Shown here piece by piece: positions 15,760 to 24,834 of a DNA stretch of 64,000 bases. Under the pieces are notes generated by a model. It was not told the origin of the DNA and made no database searches. It saw only the letters and a program-made list of their open reading frames with translations. Every line of letters begins with the position of its first letter. Position 1 is the first letter of the stretch. Both the position numbers and the translations under genes were made by a program. Source of the DNA: an uncultured Chitinophagaceae bacterium (GTDB lineage Bacteria > Bacteroidota > Bacteroidia > Chitinophagales > Chitinophagaceae); contig CAKZFX010000015.1 of assembly GCA_936908745.1 (NCBI GenBank), positions 186,001 to 250,000 of the forward strand, read 5' to 3'.

Positions 15760-17037
15760 ATGCAAAAAGATACCGCTGTTTTTGACCTTATTGCCAAAGA
15801 ACTGGACCGCCAGCGTAATGGTATTGAACTGATCGCTTCTGAAAACTTTACTTCCTTGCAGGTAATGCAGGCGATGGGCACAGTGCCTACCAATAAATAC
15901 GCGGAAGGCTATCCCGGCAAACGGTACTACGGCGGCTGCGAAGTAGTGGATGAGATTGAAACATTAGCGATTGAGCGTTTAAAGAAAATATTCAACGCAT
16001 CATGGGCCAACGTACAACCACATAGTGGTGCACAAGCCAATGGCGCAGTATTCCTCGCTGTATTAAAACCGGGCGATAAAGTATTGGGGCTTGATCTCAG
16101 CATGGGCGGGCACCTGACGCATGGCAGCCCTGCCAACTTCAGCGGCAAAACCTACCAGGCATTACACTACGGTGTTACCAAAGAAGGTATTGTTGACTAC
16201 GACCAACTCGAAGCAATTGCACTGAAAGAAAAACCCCGTATGATCATTTGCGGTGCTTCTGCGTACAGCCGTGACTGGGATTACAAACGCATCCGCGAAG
16301 TGGCTGATAAGATCGGCGCTGTACTGTTTGGTGATATTGCACATCCTGCCGGCCTGATCGCCACAGGCTTGTTGAATGATCCTTTTGATCATTGTCATAT
16401 TGTTTCTTCCACTACACATAAAACATTGCGTGGCCCAAGAGGCGGTATCATTATGCTGCGCCACGATTTTGAAAATACATGGGGCGTTAAAGACCCGAAA
16501 GGCAATACAAGAACCATGAGCCAGTTGCTCGACCTAGCTGTTTTCCCGGGCACACAAGGCGGACCATTGGAACATGTGATCGCGGCAAAAGCAGTGGCCT
16601 TTGGCGAAATACTGTCGGATGACTTTAAATCGTATGGCAAACAAGTGATCAGCAATGCACAGGCAATGGCCAAATCATTTGTAAGCCGTGGTTACAACCT
16701 GATCAGCGACGGCACAGACAATCACCTGATGCTGATTGATCTGCGCAACAAAAACCTGACAGGTAAAAAAGCACAGGAAACATTGGACAAAGCGCATATC
16801 ACATTGAATAAAAACGCCGTTCCTTTTGACGATAAATCTCCTTTTGTAACTTCAGGTATCCGTGTAGGCGTACCGGCTGTTACCACAAGAGGCATGAAAG
16901 AAGAACATATGGACACCGTGGTAGGTTTGATTGATAACGTACTGATGAATGCAGATGACGAATCACTGATCGCAGGTGTAAAACAGGAAGTAAAATCATT
17001 TATGCAACAATTCCCTTTGTATCCTGAATTGGGCTAA
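15760..17037 (+). CDS. glyA: Serine hydroxymethyltransferase
   Basis: A full-length 425-residue fold-type I PLP enzyme that interconverts serine and glycine with tetrahydrofolate, feeding one-carbon units to purine and thymidylate synthesis. Evidence: ELIASENFTSLQVMQAMGT near the N-terminus, the YYGGCEVVDEIE stretch, GDIAHPAGLIATG, and the PLP lysine Lys221 in STTHKTLRGPRGG. It is cytoplasmic. A DUF4293 gene follows 24 bp downstream, probably in the same transcript. Confidence 0.98.
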   Translation: MQKDTAVFDLIAKELDRQRNGIELIASENFTSLQVMQAMGTVPTNKYAEGYPGKRYYGGCEVVDEIETLAIERLKKIFNASWANVQPHSGAQANGAVFLAVLKPGDKVLGLDLSMGGHLTHGSPANFSGKTYQALHYGVTKEGIVDYDQLEAIALKEKPRMIICGASAYSRDWDYKRIREVADKIGAVLFGDIAHPAGLIATGLLNDPFDHCHIVSSTTHKTLRGPRGGIIMLRHDFENTWGVKDPKGNTRTMSQLLDLAVFPGTQGGPLEHVIAAKAVAFGEILSDDFKSYGKQVISNAQAMAKSFVSRGYNLISDGTDNHLMLIDLRNKNLTGKKAQETLDKAHITLNKNAVPFDDKSPFVTSGIRVGVPAVTTRGMKEEHMDTVVGLIDNVLMNADDESLIAGVKQEVKSFMQQFPLYPELG

Positions 17038-17061
17038 TAACGAACCTGAAAAAAGAAATTT

Positions 17062-17484
17062 ATGATCCAGCGCAAGCAAACCCTCTGGCTTTTATTAGCA
17101 ACCGTAGCTGCGGTGCTGACATTCTTATATCCTTTTTCAACAGGTATTGAAAAAGTGGACAACACAACAATGGAAAGAACTGTTGAGATCAATGCAGCAG
17201 AGAATCTTTTCTTAATACTACTGACCATTGCTTCGGTTGTCATCTCCACTGTTGCCATCTTTTTATTTAAAAACCGGGGCCAGCAAAAAATGCTTTGCAT
17301 TATCGGCTTATTAATCAGCCTTGGCATCTGCGCTCTTGATATATCACTTACATTAAAGCTGGTAAAGTATGTGCCTGCATTGTGGGCCTTGCTTCCTTTT
17401 ATCATTGTGATCAGTTATTTCCTGGCGTACCGCGGCATCCGCAGTGATGAAAAACTGGTGAAGTCGCTCGACAAATTGCGGTAA
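17062..17484 (+). CDS. DUF4293 family membrane protein
   Basis: A 140-residue protein with four predicted membrane segments (LWLLLATVAAVLTFLYPFST, FLILLTIASVVISTVAIFLF, MLCIIGLLISLGICALDI, LWALLPFIIVISYFLAY). The start MIQRKQTLWLLLA is the hallmark of DUF4293, a small inner-membrane family of Bacteroidota with no established function. It follows glyA by 24 bp. Confidence 0.82.
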   Translation: MIQRKQTLWLLLATVAAVLTFLYPFSTGIEKVDNTTMERTVEINAAENLFLILLTIASVVISTVAIFLFKNRGQQKMLCIIGLLISLGICALDISLTLKLVKYVPALWALLPFIIVISYFLAYRGIRSDEKLVKSLDKLR

Positions 17485-17629
17485 CCACGCGGATTTTGTA
17501 AAACATCTACTACAAGCCCTCTCGTAAATGCACGACAGGCATACAAGTTAGCACTACTGCCCACTAAGTGTTAGCACCGAATTTGTGTTTTTCTTATAGG
17601 AATTGCTTCGCTGAAACAAGCTGCTGGCT

Positions 17630-17637
17630 TAGTTTTG
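17630..17637 (+). promoter_or_regulatory. -7 box for the kelch/T9SS gene
   Basis: TAGTTTTG, an exact match to TAnnTTTG, 19 bp before the ATG at 17657. Confidence 0.45.
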
Positions 17638-17656
17638 AACTATCCAATTCCTCCTT

Positions 17657-19585
17657 ATGAAAGCCGTACTACTATTCTTTTACGTCTTCCTGTATACAAT
17701 TACAGGCCACACACAGGTCCTTCCTGCGTCTCCGTGGATATGGATGAAAGGCGATAATACCATCAACAGTTTTGGACAATATGGCACTAAAGGCACCACA
17801 AGCAACATAAGCAAACCGGGCGCAAGAAACTCTTCTGCCACATGGAAAGACCAGTCAGGCAATATGTGGTTATTTGGCGGTTCGGGTTACAGCAAAGACG
17901 CACAAGGCTACTTAAGCGATCTCTGGAAATATGTTCCCTCTACCGGCAACTGGACATGGGTAAAAGGTGATAACACAACCGATCAACCGGCAGTTTATGG
18001 AATACAAGGCGCAGCCGCTGATGCAAATAAACCGGGAGCGACTTATTCACCTGTATCATGGACAGATGCTAATGGCAATCTTTGGCTCTTTGGCGGCTTT
18101 GGTTTCACACAATCGTCTTTAGGTTTATTAAATACACTTTGGAAATACAATACACAAACGAACCAATGGACATGGGTAAAAGGCAGCAGCAATCCTGACC
18201 AATTCGGTATATATGGAAGCCTGGGCACAGCAGCAGCCACTAACTGTCCCGGTGCGAGATATGGCAGCCAATCATGGACAGATGCCAGTGGCAATCTTTG
18301 GTTGTTTGGCGGCTATGGTTATGCTGCTTCCGGTTATGGCTTATTAAATGATTTATGGAAATACAATCCTGTTACCAATACATGGACATGGATCAAAGGT
18401 GATAACAGCGCTGAACAAAAAGCAGTGTATGGTTCTAAAACTGTTGCGGCCAATGCCAACAAACCCGGTGCAAGATATGCGAGCAGTTCATGGATAGCGC
18501 CTGATGGCAAAGTATGGCTCTTTGGCGGCTATGGTTATGACGAAACCTATTCCGGCAACCTGAATGATATGTGGAGATACGATCCGCAAACCAACCAATG
18601 GACATGGATGCACGGCGATAAAATAAGAGACCAGAAAGCGGTATTTGGCACATTGGGCCAAGTGGCACTTACCAACAAACCCGGCTCACGCTATGTAAGC
18701 AGCGCATGGATGGACCATAACGGCGACCTGATCATGTTTGGCGGTTATGGTTTTGATGCCACAAATTCTGGCTACCTGAATGACCTATGGAAATACAACA
18801 CAACCAACAATACATGGACATGGGTAAAAGGTGATAACACCGTAGACCAGCGTGGCGTGTATGGTACACAAGGCACAGCCAATCCTTCTAATAAATCCGG
18901 CGCAAGAACAGGAAGTGTTTCATGGGCCGATGGCAATGGTAACATGTGGATGTTTGGCGGCACAGGTTATGGCACCAGCGGCAGCGGCGACCTGAATGAT
19001 CTCTGGAAAATAAGCAGCAACACAACTGTCCTTCCGCTTCAACTGATAAGCTTTGATGGTATTCTTAGCAATGATAATGTATTGCTGAACTGGAAAACAG
19101 CCGATGAAACCGGCTTCAGCTATTTTGCCGTGCAACGCAGCTGGGATGGAAACAACTTCAGCACGATCGGCACCGTTGCAGGCACCGGCGGCAATTCAGT
19201 TGCCAGTTATAACTACAATGACAACAATGTATCAGCACAACAACCGAAAGCGGTTTACTATCGCCTGCAGATGGTTGACAACGATAAAAAAGTGACATAC
19301 AGCAAAGTGATCCGTTTTAACCCTGAACAAACGGCCGGCACCTTAACAACTTATCCTAATCCTGCCACCCATTCGATAACAGTATCGTTTGAACAAAAAA
19401 GAAAAGATGTTACCGAGATCAGCATTATGGATATGAGAGGTGTGATTGTAAAAAGAAACAGCCAATCATTAGCAGCGGGCAAAATAAATCTTACAACAGA
19501 TATATCAGCATTGCCTGCCGGTTCTTACTTATTATCAGTAAGAAACAGCGAAAACATATTGAGCCGGAAATTTATCAAGCAATAA
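17657..19585 (+). CDS. Secreted kelch-like beta-propeller protein with T9SS sorting domain
   Basis: A 642-residue protein with a signal peptide (LLFFYVFLYTITGHTQ). Six tandem units of about 72 residues follow (residues about 28-455), each with WTWVKGDN-type start, a central NKPGARY, then NLWLFGGYGY and LNDLWKYN. This is a kelch-like six-bladed propeller. A beta-sandwich of about 90 residues (VLPLQLISFDGILSNDNVLL) precedes a type A T9SS C-terminal sorting domain (LTTYPNPATHSITVSF to LSRKFIKQ), so it is secreted by the type IX system and probably attached to the surface. No catalytic function is visible; it may bind ligands. Confidence 0.88.
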   Translation: MKAVLLFFYVFLYTITGHTQVLPASPWIWMKGDNTINSFGQYGTKGTTSNISKPGARNSSATWKDQSGNMWLFGGSGYSKDAQGYLSDLWKYVPSTGNWTWVKGDNTTDQPAVYGIQGAAADANKPGATYSPVSWTDANGNLWLFGGFGFTQSSLGLLNTLWKYNTQTNQWTWVKGSSNPDQFGIYGSLGTAAATNCPGARYGSQSWTDASGNLWLFGGYGYAASGYGLLNDLWKYNPVTNTWTWIKGDNSAEQKAVYGSKTVAANANKPGARYASSSWIAPDGKVWLFGGYGYDETYSGNLNDMWRYDPQTNQWTWMHGDKIRDQKAVFGTLGQVALTNKPGSRYVSSAWMDHNGDLIMFGGYGFDATNSGYLNDLWKYNTTNNTWTWVKGDNTVDQRGVYGTQGTANPSNKSGARTGSVSWADGNGNMWMFGGTGYGTSGSGDLNDLWKISSNTTVLPLQLISFDGILSNDNVLLNWKTADETGFSYFAVQRSWDGNNFSTIGTVAGTGGNSVASYNYNDNNVSAQQPKAVYYRLQMVDNDKKVTYSKVIRFNPEQTAGTLTTYPNPATHSITVSFEQKRKDVTEISIMDMRGVIVKRNSQSLAAGKINLTTDISALPAGSYLLSVRNSENILSRKFIKQ

Positions 19586-19613
19586 CCGAATTTACTCCTG
19601 GGCAATTACAACC

Positions 19614-19641
19614 AAAAAGGGAGCCTCGCAGCTCCCTTTTA
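19614..19641. terminator. Bidirectional terminator between convergent T9SS genes
   Basis: AAAAGGGAGC (19615-19624) pairs with GCTCCCTTTT (19631-19640) around a 6-nt loop. Runs of A and T on the two sides allow use from both directions, between stops at 19585 (plus) and 19673 (minus). Confidence 0.8.
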
Positions 19642-19672
19642 CTTTAAAACCTTAACCCGATCCGTTGTTGTT

Positions 19673-21805
19673 CTATTGAGTGATAAATTGTATAGTTGTT
19701 GATTGCCCTTCGCTGCCTGTTGCCTGCAGGAAATATTGACCGGCCTGCAACTGGCCCGGCAGCTCAATTGTTTTGGAATACGATCCACCCGGGTGTTTAA
19801 ACGCTTCTGTTCTTACCACCTGGCCGTTTGCTGCATAAATGCGGATAATATAATTACCTGCTTTATTATTGGTAAAATGCAATGTCATTTGTCTGCCTGA
19901 AACAGGATTGGGATACAAGCTTATTTCAGTTACCAGCGCTGCGCCTGTTGCTACTTTTACAACCGGGCTGTATAATATCTTACCATCAATGCTTGTTACT
20001 TTGATACGATAAAAAGTCAATGAAGCCGGTTGTGCATCATATACATTATAATCCTGGCGATCATTTGAATTGCTTCTTGCAGCCAGGGCAGTCATTGAAA
20101 TATAGTCGCCGCCATTCACGCTTTTTTCAACCTCATACTTCACCACTTCTTCTTCGGTCAGGTTGGTCCATTCTACTTTATTGCCGCTGCCGCTTTTGTA
20201 AGCTTTTACATTTACCAGTTTAACAGGTAAAGGATTGCTGGCAGAACTCGTACTGCCTAATGAAAAAGGACTGAAGGCACTCACACCTGCCCATGTTACA
20301 GAACCTTGTGTCACTGCACTGCCCGGATCATTGGACCCGCCGGCTGCATTCCATGTACTGCCATTAAAATGGACGCCTCGTAAAGTGGCAAGACTGTTTA
20401 CATATACAGCCGTATTACAGCTCGTACTTGGGTTCCAGGAAAGGCTGACGTTCACAGTAGATGTGCCGGTTGTTCTGTCAATGTTCCAGTATTCGCAATT
20501 ACTTACATGGTCAAGACCAGAAGCGCTTACCAAACCTAAAGCAGCAGCACTGCCCCGGATGTATTCAGCCGTGAAGGCATCGTTTACATTACCGGGTGCA
20601 GATATGCCGCATGGATGGTGGCCATAATTCGTTGCAGTACCTGTTGAAATTTTTCCAACAGGAAATAAAAAGGCAGTGTTACCAATTTTTCTCATCGGGC
20701 CATTTACAAATGAGTTGGCTGAACCACCTGAAGTCAGTTTAGGATTAGCTCCATAATTAGCACCAGCTACGTTACTGCCGGCATTCATGATCAATAAATT
20801 ACTGGTGGTTGTCAGGTGACCGCTGGTTAATGTCAACGTATTCGCAACAGCTAACTGTTGTTGCAATGTAACGCCGGTTGTTGTGTTGCCTGCTGTATTG
20901 TTGATCGTAAGATTGTTTACCTGGTTCGCTGTCGGTGTGGTGGTAAATACACCGCTGTTTTGTGCCGCTGAGCCATTGAATGTATAATTAGCACCGCTGC
21001 TGAATGTGCGGCTGCCTGTTAGCTGTATAGCACCTGTTGCACCGGTACTGTTGATACCACCAGTATGTGCGGTTATTAATGTACCACCGCTTGCCAATGA
21101 AAAATCAGCAGCGCCGTCTAAAACAGAGGTGCCCAGGTTTACAGTCGCATTATTATTAACAGTAAAAATAGTGGCGCTTCCACCGCTTTGTGTGATTGTA
21201 GTGCCCGGAGCTTTTGTAATGGTTTGTGTACCCGTACCGGTAAAATTTACATTCAGGCTCACTACGGCCCAGATAGCAGCCGACCGGATCGTTGCACTGC
21301 CCGCCATTGACAGGTTACCGGATAAATTAACCGTTAAAGACGCAAGACCCGCTCCTGCTTCACTGGAAATTTCACCGGAATTATTGATAGCAAGATTGCC
21401 GCCGATCGTCAGCGTTCCGGTTAGTGAGCTAAAAGCAGCAGCCACTGTGATCACAGAAGAACTGTTGATAGTAAGATTGCCCGTAACGGTCAGCGACTGG
21501 TTATTTCCAAATGTGATTTGTCCATTGCTCATGGTCAGCGTACTGGCAGAAGAAGCCACGTTTACCGTGATCTCATGACCGCTCCGTATTTCTACGCCAG
21601 CGCTGTTAGCACTTGTAGGAAACTGGCCTGTCCCCGCATTAGCCCAGCTACCTCCGTTATTCGTTGAGCGTTCCCATGTAGCATTCGCATTCCAGTTGCC
21701 ATTGGCCCGTGAACGATAAAGTGTCTGGCTGAAAGAATTGATAGAGAAAAGGGTAAAAATGAGTGCAATTAGTAGTTTGCACCTACCCGGTGTTAAGTGG
21801 TTCAT
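19673..21805 (-). CDS. T9SS-secreted beta-strand-rich protein, paralogue 1
   Basis: A 710-residue protein with a signal peptide (LLIALIFTLFSINSFSQ). A long Ser/Thr/Asn/Gly-rich region (residues about 60-330) is full of short strands such as LTVTGNLTINSSSVITV and LTIGGNLAINNSGEISS, suggesting a beta-helix. Then comes a conserved block (about 340-560) holding NSFVNGPMRKIGNTAFLFPV, YGHHPCGISAP and LDHVSNCEYWNIDRTTG. The end is a type A T9SS sorting domain (ISLYPNPVSGRQMTLHF to FITQ). The conserved block and sorting domain are nearly the same in the two paralogues upstream. No enzyme motif is seen; an adhesin or surface-layer role is only a guess. Confidence 0.87.
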   Translation of the reverse strand: MNHLTPGRCKLLIALIFTLFSINSFSQTLYRSRANGNWNANATWERSTNNGGSWANAGTGQFPTSANSAGVEIRSGHEITVNVASSASTLTMSNGQITFGNNQSLTVTGNLTINSSSVITVAAAFSSLTGTLTIGGNLAINNSGEISSEAGAGLASLTVNLSGNLSMAGSATIRSAAIWAVVSLNVNFTGTGTQTITKAPGTTITQSGGSATIFTVNNNATVNLGTSVLDGAADFSLASGGTLITAHTGGINSTGATGAIQLTGSRTFSSGANYTFNGSAAQNSGVFTTTPTANQVNNLTINNTAGNTTTGVTLQQQLAVANTLTLTSGHLTTTSNLLIMNAGSNVAGANYGANPKLTSGGSANSFVNGPMRKIGNTAFLFPVGKISTGTATNYGHHPCGISAPGNVNDAFTAEYIRGSAAALGLVSASGLDHVSNCEYWNIDRTTGTSTVNVSLSWNPSTSCNTAVYVNSLATLRGVHFNGSTWNAAGGSNDPGSAVTQGSVTWAGVSAFSPFSLGSTSSASNPLPVKLVNVKAYKSGSGNKVEWTNLTEEEVVKYEVEKSVNGGDYISMTALAARSNSNDRQDYNVYDAQPASLTFYRIKVTSIDGKILYSPVVKVATGAALVTEISLYPNPVSGRQMTLHFTNNKAGNYIIRIYAANGQVVRTEAFKHPGGSYSKTIELPGQLQAGQYFLQATGSEGQSTTIQFITQ

Positions 21806-21864
21806 GGTGGTTCAAAGTGGGTTACGTGTATAGGTTTTTCGAGGAATTGTAATTACGATCCGGG

Positions 21865-21872
21865 CAAATGTA
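21865..21872 (-). promoter_or_regulatory. -7 box for T9SS paralogue 1
   Basis: TACATTTG on the minus strand, 59 bp before the ATG at 21805. Confidence 0.4.
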
Positions 21873-21952
21873 ACTGCCTCTCCTTTTTAACGCAAGTTTC
21901 CCCACCCAAAACATGCGTAGTTATACTCTTCAAACCATGTAATTTGTACTTT

Positions 21953-21968
21953 TTTGACAATTGTCAAA
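21953..21968. promoter_or_regulatory. Perfect 16-bp palindrome, candidate operator
   Basis: TTTGACAATTGTCAAA is fully self-complementary and lies 80 bp upstream of the -7 box of paralogue 1. Its size and symmetry fit a dimeric repressor site. No partner regulator is encoded nearby. Confidence 0.35.
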
Positions 21969-22054
21969 CCACGAGGATGATATACGGTCACGGACACCCG
22001 TTTACGATCACTCTTATATAAAACTTACTACTTATACGAAGAAAACAAACAGCA

Positions 22055-22084
22055 ATAAAAAAGGGAGCAAATGCTCCCTTTCAA
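22055..22084 (-). terminator. Terminator of T9SS paralogue 2
   Basis: AAGGGAGCA pairs with TGCTCCCTT around a short loop, followed by a T-run on the minus strand, 20 bp beyond the stop at 22104. Confidence 0.85.
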
Positions 22085-22103
22085 TACTTCATTTATCGTC
22101 TGA

Positions 22104-24539
22104 TTACTGTGTGATAAACTTCAATGTAGAAACCTGTCCTTCGTTGTCTGTCGCTTGCAGGAAATATTGACCGGCCTGCAGTTGGCCCGGCAACTCAATT
22201 GTTTTTGAATAAGAGCCACCCGGATGCTTAAACGTTTCTGTTTTCACCACTTGCCCATTAGCAGCATAAATACGGACAGAATAACTAACGGCTTTTGTAT
22301 TATTTACATACAATGTCAGTTGTTTGCCGGTAACAGGATTGGGATAGAGATTCAACTCTGCCACCGCATTGATACCAGATGATACTTTCACAACAGGACT
22401 ATACAATACTTCGCCATCTATGCTTGTTACTTTGATCCGATAGTAAGTCAGTGAAGCTGGTTGCAAATCATATACGCTATAATCCTGGCGATCATTTGAA
22501 TTACTTCTTGCAGCAACGCTTGTCATGGTTTCATACTTACTGCCACTTACACTTCTTTCCACTTCATACTTCACCACCTGCTCTTCAGTAAGATTGGTCC
22601 ACTCTACTTTATTACTGGTAGCACTTCTGTACGCTTTTACGTTCACGAGTTTAACAGGTAATGGGTTGAAAGCGGCACTTGTGCTTCCTAATGAAAAGGG
22701 ACTGAAAGCTGATACCCCGTTCCACGTTACAGAACCATTCATTACAGTACTTGTTCCATCTGATGTGCCACCAAAATTATCCCAATTGCTGCCATTGAAA
22801 TGAGAGGCCCGTAAACTTCCCAAATTATCGACATAGGCAGCCGTATTGCAACTGCTGCTTGTATTCCATGATAAGCTTACGTTTACGTTTGACGCACCTG
22901 TTGTTCTGTCGATATTCCAGTATTCACAATTGCTCACATGATCTAAGCCTGCAATATTTATCGTACCCAGTACAGAAGCACTGCCTCTTATATACTCTGC
23001 AGTAAACGCATCCGTAGCTGTACCCGGCGCAGAAATACCGCAAGGGTGATGACCATAATTTGTAGCAGTACCTGTTGATATTTTGCCAACGGGAAATAAG
23101 AACGCCGTGTTACCAATTTTTCTCATCGGGCCGTTCACGAAAGAGTTGGTTGAACCACCTGAAGTCAATTTTGGGTTTGCACCATAGTTAGAACCAGCTA
23201 CGTTACTACCCGCATTCATAATTAAATAATTAGGATTGCTGGTAGTGATATGCCCGCTTGTCAATGTAAGTGAATTTGTTACTGTCGTTGGACGGCTCAA
23301 TGTGATACCGGTTGTTGTGTTGCCCGTTGTGTTATTGGCCGTCAGGTTATAAAAAGTGGTGGCTGTAGTACCTGAAATGCTTTGTAAGGCGGCACCATTG
23401 AAAACCATCGTGCTGGTACCTTGTGTAAATACATTATCGTTTATAAAATTTCCACCGATGTTATGGGTCAACGCACCTGCAGCAAAAGTAGCCGTTGAAT
23501 TGATCGTCAGGTTTCCTCTTATATCTAAGCCCGAAGTCGGGGTTTTTGTTGAATTATTGGTGATTGCCAGGTGTCCGTAACCGGGAGCTGCAATATCATA
23601 AACAGTTTGCGCCACAGTTCCTGTGTACTCCACCGTAGAAGTGGCTGCAATGCTCAAGGTCGGAAAGCGTAAAGGAAAATTGCTGCCTGTCTGCCCGCCT
23701 GTGTTAGCAGCTAATTGCAACTTAGAAGTTCCGTTTAATGTCAACGTGCCTGCATTGCCCGTACCTCCATTTTGAGTACCGCCATTCCATGCAGTAGTGC
23801 CGAGGTTTAATATTGAAGAACCGTTAAGTGTAAGGTTACCTAATATGTTGTCCGTTGCAACTGATCCGGCAAGTGTCAATGTCGGGTTGTTTAAATTCCC
23901 GACTACAACATTGTTAGGTTCGCAATAAAAAGCTGAATTATTACAAGTAAGTGTTTGCGTCCCTGTTCCATCAAACTCAAATGTACCCGGCCGGCCGGCA
24001 CCTGTAGTAACATATGCCTCCTGGTTAAGAGTAATATTTCCCCTGAAAATAAACTTGCTATTCACATTGCCTATAAAACCACTTCCTGAACCCACTGCAG
24101 AAGCAGCGGTACCCAATGTTGCGTTACCAACAAAATCAATAATACCTGCACTGGTGCCGCCGTTCACCCCTATTTCAATACTGGTATTATTGTTTCCGGA
24201 TACTATACCGATAAAGGCGGTTCCGTTTACCGTAAGCCTGTTAGCGCCTACATATAAACCGGGAAAATTGTTATTCCCTGCAACAGTAAACGTGAGATTA
24301 TTGATGGATGCATTTGCACTAAGCGTAATGCTCGGGCTGCCTGTTGTTACTGCAATAATAACATTGTCGGTTGCTGTAGGCACACCTGTGGGTGTCCAGT
24401 TAGTCCCTGTATTAAAATCGGTTCCCGCACCACCAGCGCCAGCGCCGATCCATGTCTTTTGTCCAAAAGACTGGAAAGAAATAATAAGAAGAATAAGTGC
24501 AATACAATACCTGCACCTATAAAGTGTAAAAAGCTTCAT
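22104..24539 (-). CDS. T9SS-secreted beta-strand-rich protein, paralogue 2
   Basis: An 811-residue protein. ATG 24539 (MKLFTLYRCRY) is preferred over the TTG at 24548. Signal peptide: IALILLIISFQSFGQ. The mature start KTWIGAGAGGAGTDFNTGTNW with the GVPTATDNVIIAV continuation is shared with paralogue 3. A beta-helix-like region runs to about residue 440 (LTLNGTSKLQLAANTGGQ, IRGNLTINSTATFAAG). The same conserved block as in paralogue 1 follows (NSFVNGPMRKIGNTAFLFPV; LDHVSNCEYWNIDRTTG), then a type A sorting domain (LNLYPNPVTGKQLTLYV to LKFITQ). It is secreted by T9SS. The function is unknown. Confidence 0.88.
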   Translation of the reverse strand: MKLFTLYRCRYCIALILLIISFQSFGQKTWIGAGAGGAGTDFNTGTNWTPTGVPTATDNVIIAVTTGSPSITLSANASINNLTFTVAGNNNFPGLYVGANRLTVNGTAFIGIVSGNNNTSIEIGVNGGTSAGIIDFVGNATLGTAASAVGSGSGFIGNVNSKFIFRGNITLNQEAYVTTGAGRPGTFEFDGTGTQTLTCNNSAFYCEPNNVVVGNLNNPTLTLAGSVATDNILGNLTLNGSSILNLGTTAWNGGTQNGGTGNAGTLTLNGTSKLQLAANTGGQTGSNFPLRFPTLSIAATSTVEYTGTVAQTVYDIAAPGYGHLAITNNSTKTPTSGLDIRGNLTINSTATFAAGALTHNIGGNFINDNVFTQGTSTMVFNGAALQSISGTTATTFYNLTANNTTGNTTTGITLSRPTTVTNSLTLTSGHITTSNPNYLIMNAGSNVAGSNYGANPKLTSGGSTNSFVNGPMRKIGNTAFLFPVGKISTGTATNYGHHPCGISAPGTATDAFTAEYIRGSASVLGTINIAGLDHVSNCEYWNIDRTTGASNVNVSLSWNTSSSCNTAAYVDNLGSLRASHFNGSNWDNFGGTSDGTSTVMNGSVTWNGVSAFSPFSLGSTSAAFNPLPVKLVNVKAYRSATSNKVEWTNLTEEQVVKYEVERSVSGSKYETMTSVAARSNSNDRQDYSVYDLQPASLTYYRIKVTSIDGEVLYSPVVKVSSGINAVAELNLYPNPVTGKQLTLYVNNTKAVSYSVRIYAANGQVVKTETFKHPGGSYSKTIELPGQLQAGQYFLQATDNEGQVSTLKFITQ

Positions 24540-24786
24540 AGAGTCCAATTAAGAGAATTAAGAAAATAAATGAGCAGGCTTCAGAGGAGGTGATTTCGGT
24601 GTATTACTGCGGTGGTTCCGGGGAGTAATTGTGCGGATAAAAGTAGAATATGGGCTCTTATTTTGCAAATATCTGCATGACTTTTTTACGTAAACGGGCA
24701 CGTAGTTTTACGATAGGTGACCCTATTATAAGGCTTAGAAGCAATTGTTAGCCCGTTAGCAGTACTAACAGAGCTGCAAAATCAAA

Positions 24787-24812
24787 ATAAAAAAGGGCCT
24801 TCCGCCCCTTCG
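24787..24812 (-). terminator. Probable terminator of T9SS paralogue 3
   Basis: A short hairpin (AAGGG...CCCTT) followed by a T-run on the minus strand, 22 bp past the stop at 24835. The stem is weaker than the neighbouring terminators. Confidence 0.6.
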
Positions 24813-24834
24813 CTTTGTGTGTTCATTAATATGC

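Noticed and set aside
17657..19585. DNA-level tandem repeat of mobile origin in the kelch gene
   Set aside because: The 72-residue units are diverged and fit a beta-propeller protein architecture. They are ordinary protein repeats.
20235..24522. Several long plus-strand frames (20235-20627, 21006-21578, 24055-24522)
   Set aside because: They are antisense to the repeat-rich T9SS genes; their low-complexity composition comes from the Gly/Thr/Asn-rich sense strand.
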